Shown here: positions 1-11,800 of the stretch, piece by piece
How positions within the stretch are numbered: position 1 is the first letter of the stretch
Layout of the letters: every line of letters starts with the position of its first letter
DNA from: Bugulina stolonifera
Taxonomy: Eukaryota; Bryozoa; Gymnolaemata; Cheilostomatida; Bugulidae
Assembly: GCA_935421135.1 (NCBI GenBank)
Contig: OW285196.1
Span: 5,685,001-5,749,000, forward strand
DNA: 64,000 bases
Direction: 5' to 3'
Translations under genes and position numbers: made by a program
Notes under the pieces: generated by a model
Database searches by the model: none
What the model was told of the DNA's origin: nothing
Seen by the model: the letters and a program-made list of their open reading frames with translations, nothing else

Positions 1-129
1 CGGTAATAACATTGACATGTACAGTACATTGTACTTTGAAGATTTTGAAGTGAGAATATTGTCTACAACATGTTGCTTACACATACGTGCAAAGAGTTGA
101 ACTCTAAAATGAGACATTGACCATGCTTG

Positions 130-387
130 GTTCGTTTATTTAGTGTGGCCATGCTTGGTTCGAGTAAAACGAAATACTTCGCAGTCATGAAATATTTCTC
201 AGTCACGCATAGAGCTAAGTAAATACATATGGGAACTAAAGAAACAGCAAATAAACTTCACCATCAGGTGAAAAATAATAACGCGTGCACAGGCCTATAA
301 CAACTCTTCCAAAAATTTTCACCTATGCGTGACTGTGAAATATTTCATTTTACCGAACCAAGTATGGCCACACTAAATAAACGGAAC
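130..387. mobile_element. Short inverted-repeat element (MITE-like)
   Basis: The arm at about 130-212 is the imperfect reverse complement of the arm at about 323-387. The outer ends read GTTCGTTTATTTAGTGTGG on the left and, after reverse complementing, GTTCCGTTTATTTAGTGTGG on the right. Both arms also share a CAGTCAYGCATAG-like inner stretch. The spacer of about 110 bp is non-coding. No clear target-site duplication was found, so the superfamily is unassigned. The inverted repeat itself is directly visible. Confidence 0.7.
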
Positions 388-611
388 GAGCTCATATCCA
401 CATGCAGACACTCTAGAAAACACATGCTTAATTATGGAATCACTTGATACACCAAGATTAGTCCTAATCTCTTTAGCTACGTGTATATAGCATCCAACCA
501 AACAATCACTACATATAAATCACCTTAACCATGTGCTTTTCCATTAGTAGTACTCTGTCTCTTTTATTTGAGGATTGCTATATATTTCATCCCAGTATTA
601 TAGCACAAAAC

Positions 612-660
612 TAATAGTAATAAAAGAGATAAAACAGTGAGATTTTACCAAATATTAGTA
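612..660 (+). repeat. Direct repeat, copy 1 (copy 2 at about 1582-1631)
   Basis: A stretch of about 48 bp containing AGATAAAACAGTGAGATT recurs with few changes at about 1582-1631 (AGATAAAACCGTGAGATT). The pair flanks a segment of roughly 1 kb that holds the SINE. The origin is unknown; a small local duplication is the simplest reading. Confidence 0.6.
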
Positions 661-747
661 TTATGTTTAGATAGTTTTTAGAGAGAGTTTCATTATTCAC
701 TGTGAGGTATGAAGTAATATAATACAATCTGTTATATGAAAATAATA

Positions 748-1066
748 GGGAGCACCGTGGCTTAGAGGTTAGAATGCTGAGCTTTCAGGCTGAAGGTTCC
801 AGGTTCAAATTGTGGTCGCGGTGGTGTTAGGAAGAGCATCCAGCCACAATTGGTCCTGTGCCCCATATTAAAGTCCTTGGGGTCATGCAAGCCAGCATGG
901 CTTCAAGGCAACTCCTCTACCCCTGCAAAAAAGGCCATGTTATCCGGGCTTTTCTCACAGGGAGTTGGCCAGCACTGGCACCTGGCAGTGAGAGCTGCTA
1001 GGGGTTGGTCACGCCGAGGAGTATAAGTCGGAGTATAAGTCGAGGAGTATAAGTCGGTGAGGTTTT
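748..1066 (+). mobile_element. tRNA-derived SINE, copy 1, with 17-bp target-site duplication
   Basis: The 5' part looks like a pol III promoter. TGGCTTAGAGG (about 757) resembles an A box, and AGGTTCAAATTGTGG (about 802) resembles a B box. The element is bounded by a perfect 17-bp direct repeat GTTATATGAAAATAATA at 731-747 and 1067-1083, the hallmark of retroposition. The 3' end has a short reiterated GAGTATAAGTCG tail rather than poly(A). A related copy lies at about 22041-22295. The body between head and tail is unknown to me. Confidence 0.85.
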
Positions 1067-1756
1067 GTTATATGAAAATAATAACATTCAACCATTTAAT
1101 TTAGTTGATAGCATGAATCAGTGTCAACGTAAGACATATCTGGGGATGTGTTTTATTTTGGAACGTGTTGTGAAACTCACATTACTCATATGGTTTTCAT
1201 AAAATATGCGAATGATTGGGCCTAAGTAAACCATGGTGAAATGCAGAAAGCTTTGTGTATTGTTGCTCAAAGCCCTGTTGTGAAAAGTGTTTCTCCAATG
1301 TCTGAAATTGGAAAAAGTGGATATGTCTCATTTTGGAATTCAGCTTTTCAGTCATACATGTAGCTGTAGTAAACTTGTTCATACTCAGTGCCCTCGGACA
1401 CCATAGTGTTATGAAGACTTGGCACTTTACACATGGGTCCGTAATACATTTTGTGTGTGACCTTTGGCTATGTGCCAGCTTCATCTCACAAAGTAAATTC
1501 AATGGGTAACTATGAACTGTAAATATTGGCAGGTCAATGCGAGACAGTTTGAAGGTATATGTTGTATAACAATAAATGTATAGTTATAGTAATAAAAAAG
1601 ATAAAACCGTGAGATTCTACCAAATGTTAATTAGCTTTGTTGTAAACATTGAGCACTTTGTCTGAGATTCAGCAGTGCACAAACAAGTGCATTACTCCAT
1701 ATAGTTACATGTATGATGTATGTTTCTACTATTATATTCCTACAGTTTACATGTAG

Positions 1757-2738
1757 GTACGAGATCGTCAAAACCCTCTCTACTCGGGAGTAAAGTATGC
1801 CGTAGGAATGATTATGCATCACACACTGTAGGTATATGGAAGAAGTGTTACATTATATCCTAACTTAATTAGAATGTTGTTTATTATGTATTGTGCCACA
1901 TCAAGGAACACCACTGACATGTTTGTTATTTTCTCCACATGGAACACTCTAGCTGGCATCGTGACTGTGTAATTTATGGTTGGTCACCAGTACGTGAAGC
2001 CTCTCCATATCTGTATGAGCCCTCTCTAAGTTGGAGACATCTTGCGGAAGATGGTGTACTCAAACATGGGCCAAACCAACCCTTCTACCATGTTCTGATG
2101 CATGATTTTCACCTGGGATATGCAGCGCAAGGTAATGACTGTCTGATTGCCCGTTATATTCCCACTACGAGAAAATTGTACTGATTCATACCATACATTT
2201 CTCTAATAACCAAAGGCACTTTGAGTGTTCAGGCATGATTAATGCTTGCTCTGAAAGGAAGTCTCCCTGTTTACAGTAACATTATTCTCAGGCAAGACTA
2301 GCTCATCCTGCTAGAACTAAATAAAATAAATTGTCATTGCTGCATTGCTTTTAATCTAGCATGAACATAATGATACATGGCGAATATAGAAAATATGACA
2401 AATATAGCAAACAATTATGGCAAATATAGCGTTTGGCTACTTCCATATCACACTCTGTATATCTAATGTTGCGCTAATGGAAGGTATCTACATCATTTAT
2501 ACTCTTATTGAATCACCTCCTAAATCTAGCGGTAATTATTCTCACTTTATTTATAGAGAACCTAATACCTCACAGAAGACCTTTAAAGATCAGAGACTAT
2601 CGTGTCGGTCGATACATGAAGTCATTTGAACAGACTCATTATCTTATGAATCGTGCCCTGCTTTCATACTATCCTGGTGATGAAGAGTTTACTATTAACC
2701 ACGCCCACAGGAAGTATTCAGAAAATCGGAGTGACTAG
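1757..2738 (+). CDS. FBXO21-like paralogue, last three exons only
   Basis: Three exons match the last three exons of the full gene at 5815-14892: 1757-1827, 1953-2131 and 2557-2738. Phases are compatible throughout (2, 1, stop), the lengths of the first and last match the full copy exactly (71 and 182 nt), and no stop interrupts them. They encode the HspQ/YccV-like hemimethylated-DNA-binding-type domain of F-box only protein 21, including CVIYGW, NQPFYHVL and GYAAQ, then GRYMKSFEQTHYLMN and YYPGDEEF. Relative to the neighbour the middle exon is 9 codons longer. No upstream exons are recognisable between 1 and 1756. The gene may start beyond the window across a long intron, or the copy may be 5'-truncated. 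The first donor reads CT|GTAGGT. If it were not used, an in-frame TAG would follow. Confidence 0.75.
2190..2355. repeat. Interspersed repeat R1, copy 1
   Basis: Located in the last intron of the partial FBXO21-like copy. Words such as GTTCAGGCATGATTAATGCT, GCTCTGAAAGG and TTGTCATTGCTGCA recur in the same order, with substitutions and small indels, at about 4590-4775. No terminal structure could be defined. Confidence 0.55.
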
Positions 2739-5700
2739 CCTCTAACTGCTGCAGCAAAACTAAACTTTTAGTTCATTTTATACTTCTTTCTATGCTGCTT
2801 TGGGTGAAACCTTACGTGTGTACCATTTATTTTGACCTTAATTCATTTTTCATCCCAATGACTATATTTAGGAGTCTAAAGTATACAATTATGCTGTTCA
2901 TTGTAATTCAGTCACATTTAAGCACCTTCTTAGTCATGTGAAAGATGTGGTAAAACAGTAAATACATTTGTTTTACTAAGCATAATATGGCCTAGACTTG
3001 GAATAACACAGCCAGTAATCCATCTGTATTAGTCAATGGAGTAAAACCGTCTAGTTAAAAGTTCGCATACGAGTATAATAAAAATGGATTTTTAGTCGAT
3101 AGTAAATAAAGATGACCCGTAGATTCTTTGTAGGTATGGTTCTAACCTATGTGTAGATACTCTGGTTGTTAGGGCTGTGAGGAACCAAGGCTACAAGATT
3201 CCTAGACTAGAAAGCCTCACAAAGTATATTATGCAGTCATGTATTACATGTGCACTAGGTATAATATGTTTGGTGTCTTTATAAAAACCAAGGAGCACCC
3301 TTGGCAGGTCTCATAACCCATCATTGTTATGCAAATTATGGCTATTAGAAAATCATGTTAAAATCTTTAACGGGTAGGGAACATACCGCATGCAGTATAA
3401 CCTTCACAGATGCAGGCCACCTTGACTTCTAATTAAATGTCTAGCTGTCCCTCCATCCTTGGCTACTTGTCCTTCGGTCAACGTAGACTACATTATTGTA
3501 ATGGTCAGGATATTTAGTTGGTATGGCCTCAGCCTGCCTGATGGACATTCATGCACCCTAGTTGCCTGTATTTTATTGACTCCTAATATTTCGATGTAAT
3601 ACTTGTACATTGAAGTGTTAGAAGTCAATGGAATACAAAATGATGCCTCTCGTCTTATTATTCATCATTAAGATCTACATGTATGATAATTCTAAACAAC
3701 AAAATATACAAGTCATGTACATGTATACACACTGCAGTCTGACATGTGCATGCAGATAGGTTCGTGCTTAAAGCATTAAATTATAAAAGCTGATGGGAAC
3801 TGACCACATTCTGCTTAAAAAAACTAAAACATTCTTTCTATCAGAATAATTTAAATTTTGGCAGCAAACTTTCACCACCTCAAAATCCAGTCTCATACTG
3901 TAGTCAAGGACTAGTCAAAGTGAAACCATGCTTTCTACTAAACCTTCAGAAATGGCAGCCTGGTCATACAGCTGGTGATTCCATTTAGGCTGTAAGTTAG
4001 GCTGATAGATTCAAGCATGATGTTTGACTTGTTATAGTTAGGAAACTAAGACAAATGAACTTCATGCTGTTATTGTTATACAGTCATGTACAATGTGCAA
4101 TGTACATGTAGAATATAAACTTACCAATTTTACTCCCCACTATTAATCTCAGGTGAGAAAGCAAGGATCTGAAGAGATAATCTAGAATATAGATAAAAAG
4201 AAATAGAAAATATCTTCTGTCTTTACATAATTGCATGTACAAGTATCCCAACTCGTCCTTGTGCTAGTTAAATGAACAACTCCTTATTTTTTGCACCAAT
4301 TGGAATAGTCACGACTCCTGCTCCTCTCCCTATTGTTTCCACTTTATAGAATCATACGGAAAACCCTCCGTAATTATTCATCACTTCATAGAATCATACG
4401 AACAATTACCCTCCGTAATTAACAATCACTTACATGATCACTTACATTTTATAATATTATCGTCGATTAGCATTTAATTTTAGAGCATTACTAAATGCTA
4501 TTTTCACTTAATATTTTATTAAACAGTGATCACTTCCTTCCACACCATGTAACAATCACAACATAGTAGGCATATTTGGAAACTGTACTGGTTCATATAG
4601 CACTGGTCTAACTCTCCGAATACAACTTGAGCGTTCAGGCGTGACTAGTGCTTGCTCTGAAGGGGAATCCTTTGCTAAATGAATATTATTATTGCCAGGT
4701 ACGCCTAGCCTCGCGTTATAGCTAGAGCTATATTATTGAATAAAATATATTGTTATTGCTGCAGATTGCTATTTATAAGCTTGCACGGTACAATATCCGA
4801 ATGCCTATTATTTCATCTAGTTTACTACGAACGACTTGAAGTTGAAGTCTTTAAATTCTGACGCGTCAACATCAAAACTGGTTGTCCACATATCAACCCA
4901 AATTCTCATCATCGTACTATTTATGCAACTCATATTGTACTGCTAACAGTTTATTATCGCAATAAAATGTAGATAAATGCGTGTGCCGTACAGTACAATG
5001 TTACGTTGATTTTAGCAGCAAGTATTTGTCACACCTGAGCACTAACATTGCTTTCATCTATTAAATGGCGCCTCATACTATGAACCAGTACAATATTTGA
5101 ATACATCTATTGTTTCAATGACACCCAACCACACTCTCCAGTTGGCTGGTCCATGGACAGTATGTCATATGCCTGTCTGTTATAAACACATTTTTACATG
5201 TGAACCCAAAACCTGTGGGATTTGCATGACATTGTTGACAAGAGTTTTGGCCATCTTTTATAATAAGGATGCGTTTCTTGCATAGCGCTAGTGATAAGGT
5301 GCTGTAGAGGTCCAGGGTTCAAACCCCAGTCAGCGACTTATATTTTTATGGATTTAAAACAAGTATTTAACTGCTCAAAAAAAAAACCCCGTGCCTAAAA
5401 ATAACATACAACATGTACATCGTTGTTGATATTATACTGTTACTATTCTTCCCATGTACAGTACATTGTATTTAATATGTCTTGTAAAGTGTAACTAGTA
5501 TATTTTGCACTTACATTACAAAGACCTTCTGAAGCTACGTGTACAGTGCTGGCTTCCATACTAAGCTGCTGCAAGATAAACAAGTTGAGGAAACTTTCAA
5601 GCTTTGGTTTATCTGTGACTGCTTAGCTATAAACAGTAAGCAGTGTCAGTTACTACATTGTGAGGTGGATAATGCTGTTTCCTTGGAACTGTTTATACTA

Positions 5701-5814
5701 AAGAGGGTGCATCAGTTTGTTGGCAGTCATCTATTGCTATTAGTAAACTAATGCTTTGGCGTACACAATATTTAGGCCTTATAGTTCAAGTTTACTGACA
5801 GGCCAGTGTGAGTC
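2739..5814. other. Intergenic region between the two FBXO21-like copies
   Basis: No exon with splice support was found. The stretch holds a 3'-flanking AT-rich segment, repeat R1 copy 2, a small direct repeat at about 4346-4420 (ATAGAATCATACG...CCCTCCGTAATTA twice), and a tRNA-like fragment near 5283-5335. The promoter of the downstream gene should lie before 5815, but no confident TATA element is visible. Confidence 0.5.
4590..4775. repeat. Interspersed repeat R1, copy 2
   Basis: Shares GTTCAGGCGTGACTAGTGCT, GCTCTGAAGGGG and TTGTTATTGCTGCA in order with the copy at about 2190-2355. Both copies are non-coding. Possibly a dispersed MITE or a relic of the FBXO21 duplication. Confidence 0.5.
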
Positions 5815-8800
5815 ATGGACACAGGATCTAACCACTCAGGAGAGGCTGATGAACGTTTACCTTCAGCTTCAATTATGTCTTTGCCTAAAGAAATTTTGGA
5901 GAAGTTAATATTTGATGAAAAGTTTGGCCTATCTTATACTGACATAGAAAATCTGGAATCCTGCTGCAAATTCTTTTACTATCTTATTGAAGGAAAAGAA
6001 TTTTATTGGGAAAAAAAGTTTATTTACAGGTGGATATTATGCAATCTATTAATGCTTGTTACGGCCACCTGATGGTGGTATTGTTAAGACAAAATGTGAA
6101 CACTATGTTATGTCACTTTATGTAAATGTTTATATCTCACAAAACGTGTACATGTGTTATGTATTTGTGAATGTGCTTTAGCATGTGATGTAATAGTCTA
6201 TTGAGCTGGTCTCATGCAGTAATACATGCAGAAGCTACTGTAGCCATAGTTGTCAGCAACTAATGTAGGTCATAGATGCTTCTTCCTGCCTATGCCAAGC
6301 ATTGTTTTAACTTGCTCCACTGTAGTAGCAGTGATCAGCATTTTAAAGTTGTATTTTTTAGAACAAGAACTAAGCTTAAACAACCGTCCTGCAAACTATT
6401 TGAGTACATCTTGTAAACTGTATTGATTAGTGTATCAGACACTGCCTAATATTATGTCAGCTTCAATCAGGTGGAAAGGATGTATCAGTCCTGATGATGT
6501 AAAAGATGTTGGAAGTTGGAGGTCTTTATACAGACTGAGATTTCACACGGTAAAACGAGTCCATGATGCGATCCAATCAGTTACTAGAGTACTACTGCAT
6601 AAGGATATAACTCCCACTTGTATTACTCAACTACTTGGTGCTAATGATGATGAGATATTCGAGAGAAGATTTTTATCAGATTGTATTCTAGATGAGTTGT
6701 ATGAGATCTGTGATTTTAGACGGTGAGTTATTGTGTCAAAATAATATATCCTGCGCACGTGTGTCTTAGTTTGATTTAACTGTTTATTCATCTACTCTCT
6801 TGTTTATTCATCTACTCTCTGTCCCATTGATTGAATGACAGATTGATTCGAGGTTGACTCGCAGACTTATTGACACTTCCACTGATTCACTCACTAAACA
6901 GTCCACTGACTTGCGTCCTGGCCGATAGACTGTGCTATTAGTCGATCCATTTGTTGAATTGCTGATGCTTTTGATACTTTTTATATGTTCCTGCCCACTC
7001 TAATGCTGATTTACTTGTTATGCTTACTAGGTTATGCATGTACATCCAGTCAACAAAAAAACAAGCTGATCTCTTCAAAAACCAATGCAGACCTAGGCTG
7101 GTTGTTTTTGTAGATGTTGGGACCTGTTAAAATTGTGCAAAATAGTTTGCCTTAACTCTTTTCATTCATTTACTGGTTCACCTGCCAACCTACTTGTACG
7201 ATTATGCTTTTAGCAGAGCTGGGTCCAAGTCATAGATTAGACTTGACTTGCCAATTCAAGTCAAGCCACAAGTCGACTTAACTTGGACTTGCCAATTTTA
7301 CTTGACTTTTACTTGGGCATCAATGTGACATGACTTGACTTAGACACATGGATGACTTGTGATTTTGATTTGGGTTCTGCCAAGTCAACCTAGCAAATAA
7401 AAATTTTGTACAGTGTCTAGCCAACATGGAAAAAAGGGCTTAATTGCTTACCTATTTATCATTTTTACTACAATGTAGATCAGTGCTACTAGCAGCACTC
7501 AGAGTAAATCAAGGTTAGCTATGAGGATACACAATTCAGGCAATATCTAGGCTGTGTGTACGTAAGACTACACAATGCATAGTCACAAGTACACACAGTG
7601 CAAGTAGTGTAAGTGTAGCATAGGTGTGGTGTAAGTAGTGAATACAATGTACAGTGTAAATAATTACTAGAGTTAAATTGCAGGACTGGCCTGTGGAAAC
7701 TCTGTGTTGTACCATGTGCTGTTTATACGCTATGTAACAATGTACAGTATATGCATGTAATACTATATTGTGATGGTACAGGACATTTGTATACAACTCC
7801 AGCTACCGGAACCAACCCTGCAGCACCTTAAGTGCCTAGTAGTTGTCACAGCGCTACTCAGCTAACACTCATACTCTCATATCTAACTGTTCGTATACCT
7901 ATACTCACCTGTATTGCATGTCCAAACCATTCATTTATTGTCTATATACGTGTATTTATGTGTTTATACCCACTCTACTTCATTACATACTGATGTACGT
8001 TCATGTATGATGATTACTAAGTCTTTTAGTGCCTTTTATACCCATGTACAGAGGCCCGACCTCTCAGAATTACTTGGTATTCATTTTGTATATGAATTGG
8101 ATCATTATAAGCAACTTTTGTAAAACCTGACCCATTTTGGGTTGGCCGTCGGGCTTCCGGCGGCCATGTTGTTGCGCAACTTCCGGACGACCCTATGTCG
8201 TCTTTTCCCGACACTACGTCGGTCGGAAGTCCTTATACTATATAAAGGGCATTGTTTCACTGTTCATTGTCTCAGTCTTCACTTGGCTTTCAATAAAGAC
8301 ACATCTATACTTGATACAGAGACTTTCACTTCCTTTTGTCAGGTCATTCGCTTAGCGAACCGCCTACTAGGTCGGATCACTCTCTTTCAACGTATAGTCT
8401 GAAGGTCAGACTTGGGACCAGATGGGTCGTCTCTGGTAGTTATTGGGCTACTGAGACCGCTCGATCTTTCATGTAATGAGAAGGCCTAGCACCACTCATA
8501 GGCACTTCAGTTTTGGGTCGGTAGTCGTCCAAGGACGACCGCACGAAATACCAGAAACTATTACAATATGACCAGTCTCGACTGTAGTGCCAATACAATT
8601 GTGATACTAGGCCTAGTTTATAGACTAATTCTTTACCATGAATGTATAACATACATGTACACTTACATGCCCAGCTACACCTTGGCATAGACTTTTCACG
8701 GATTGGAATGCCTACTAAAAGAAAAAAGTGTTGTTTTAAAAATGTGAAATTTTTTGAACTTGTCGTCCACTTGACTTGCATTTCGACTTGAGTTGATTTT

Positions 8801-11800
8801 AACTTGACTTGTGACTTGCATGACGGCTGACTTGACTTGACCTGACTTTAGGCACCACTGACTTGACTTGGACTTGATTTGTCTCCAAAATTTTAGAAAT
8901 GACTTGCCTTGTTGACTTGCAAGTCGACTTGGATCCAACTCTGGTGTTTAGTGACTAACTGACGAATTACGGTTTACTACCAACATGTATCTACTAGTCA
9001 GTAAATAATCATGTAGATGCAGATGGAACAAGAGCAAAGTGGTTAATTCATCACATGCATATTGACATAATTACTGTATATCATAAATTGAAAATGATAT
9101 CAACATACACGGTGTCTATGTTGCAATAAACTGTCTACCCTTTCCTTATACAGCTACAATGATGAGTTGAAGGAATTCCGACATGATGCTCTCAGCAAAC
9201 AGCGCTATGGCATGGAACTGCTTACAATATTAAGGGTGAAGCAACAGCAGAGGATCTGGAAAAATAAAATAAGCGAAAAGGGTGGTACTGAAAACGTTCC
9301 TCTATTAGAAGGTAAGTGCAGACTATGAATCAATGGTTTTGGGTTGTTACTGAATATCATAGATTTTTGTTGCTTCTGATTAGCTATTTTAATTTCATTG
9401 AATGGTGTTTAATTGTGGAAAACTTGCCCGTGTCTACTATTCACGAAGCTGCCACATGTCATTTCTGTGCATTTTTCTACCATGAGATTGATATCAATAT
9501 CATCATTCGTAGTATTAACAAGTGGTTGTATTGATCCATTACTTAGGCCTCATGTTTGTTGAGGCTGCACTAATCCCAGAAAGAGATGTGAGAGATGTAG
9601 CTGTGGAGTGCTACAAGGATATGCAGACGCTGACGGTTCAAGTGCTGAAGGAGTTGGAGAGAGTAAACCCAAGCCTGTACAATAGATATCAGCAACAGAG
9701 TGAAGCATCCATAAGTAGGCCATAGTGACCATGTATCTGTGGAAATTTTACATTACTATATAAAACTGATAATTACAGTGTATGGTCATTGAAAACCCCG
9801 TTAATTTTTTCGTTGATATTTTGCTTAACTATTAGTTCTCATGTTTTATGTTTCATGGATAGTTATTTTGCGTTTAGTCATGAAAATTCGCCTACATGCA
9901 TGTACATGTAGTTGCGCATGTAAATGTAATGTCGCAACAAATTTTAGTGGCTTCCGAGTCTTTGACTTAAACCCTTCTTGAAGACCCCATGCAATCCTCA
10001 CAGAAGATAACCCAAGTTTCCACATTGTAATTTTAATGCAAAGACTTTACATGTCTATTGTGTACGGGCAAATACCTCTTTACCTGCAGTATGCTTGTAC
10101 ATGTGTATGTTTGAACTAGCTGATGGAGATACGTGTAGAATCAAGTGGGAGAGTGCTGAGAACGGAATAATCATGGAGTGTATCCTAACAGTTCTACTTC
10201 AATACCATAAAAGCAGAACTAGTGAGGATGTGAAGGAGATTCACTACCTCCTGAAGGTGGGAGTTCGCCGCATTAAACAGATTGTATGCAAGACGCTCTA
10301 TCTATCTACGTGTAATGATAAGAAATGGTTCCCAACTAAATGCAACTGTAGTAGAATGTACATGTACGTGTACATGTAAATGCAACTCCAGTAGAATGTT
10401 GTGCTCACCTGGGTATTTATTCGGATAGTCTTGTGATGTTCTCACTCCACACAAGGAATATTCTTGAATTTAAACTAATCAAAACCAACTTGGGAGAGAC
10501 ATGGTTTCATTTTGTATTTACAAGCATGTGGATTTACAATTAGGTTTGCAGCTGTTAGTGGAAGTAACAAGCAGACTTGAAATGTGTTTTATTGTGTTAT
10601 TTTTGCAGCAGCGATGTTTACTCACACCATAACATTCTCACACGCTCTGATTAACAATTAACGTAATTTGGGATATTTTATATTTTTAGTTATTCTCATC
10701 ATGGAAGAGGTCATGCAAACTTGACTTACAATTTGCCTCTCCTGCATTGCTCATACTCTTGGCTCAGTGCTTGGCCAACCGACTTGGTGCCATCTCAGAG
10801 GTGAAAAAATGCTCTCAGCAAAATGGCAAGGTTGTGTTGAGCTTCCCCCCAGACCTGTAAGTGGTGGAAAGATCTAGATCTACACGGTGTGTGCATTCTA
10901 CCTTTGGGCAAGTCCCTCGTCATGCTCCTCTCCAAACTCTTTATCGTCCGCCTCTCTCTGCATACTACTTTCCATTTTTACATCATCTATCATCATCATT
11001 CTTTTTCTCTCTCTGGGCCTTTTCTCTTCTATCCTACTGTAGATCTACCTACTGTTCCATAATAGAGGGTTCTCATACAATAGAGCTATATCAGCCCAAT
11101 CCACATACTAAGCTCCGTGAAGTGTACTTGTGAATCACTCCTATGTGTAGTAGGATATTCCCCGTAATGTTCATTATGTGTATTAAAACTGGTCTAAATT
11201 GTCAGACTCAGGTTTAAAAGTTGACTTGTTAGTGGCATTGTATTAGAGCACTCTTGTCACTGGTGTTAGCTCCCCAACAGCATGCACTGTGTAAATTACA
11301 AGTTAAGGTGCAATGCATTTTGTGCAATGCGCATACATTGCACATGCTGATAGTGTCAGTGTGACTTCATATGAGAAATAGGGCAATAGCGGAATGATAA
11401 CAAGTTAGTATTAAGCCGTTTCATTTTTAGAGATAGGAGAGAGTCTATAAGATTCTTTGACTTCAACCACCCGACTACTTCATTGGGTTCTTTATCATAC
11501 TTTACCAGTGAGACTCCCCAGTACCAGCAGCTTCGGTGTCCTTCTGAGACCACGACACTTGTTGACGTAAGACACTTAAATATTTTGCTTTCTTCAGATT
11601 TGACATTGTACAAAATGACTCGGTGCAATTCAAGGACATGTAGAGAATTTCTCCAAGTAAAACATTGCAGCTTTGTGAATGTATTTTTAAATATTGATAT
11701 CAACATTCTAAACTCTCCTCCTCCCAACACTTCCTTAAAAAAGAATTCACATAAATATGATGAAAGCACGAACAAAGTATCTAAATGAATAATATTAGTA

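Noticed and set aside
1757..1829. In-frame TAG just after the first exon of the partial FBXO21 copy, read as a disabling mutation
   Set aside because: The stop lies after a usable CT|GTAGGT donor at exactly the homologous exon length, and the spliced codon joins in frame to the next exon.
5283..5335. tRNA-like sequence with GGGTTCAAACCCC and a CAGCGAC end
   Set aside because: The T-arm and 3' acceptor-like part are present, but the D-arm and 5' acceptor strand are missing and the anticodon loop is malformed; at most a tRNA-derived SINE fragment.
8026..8938. Several short frames on both strands
   Set aside because: They fall in the LTR-like and hAT-like sequences and show no gag, pol or transposase motifs.
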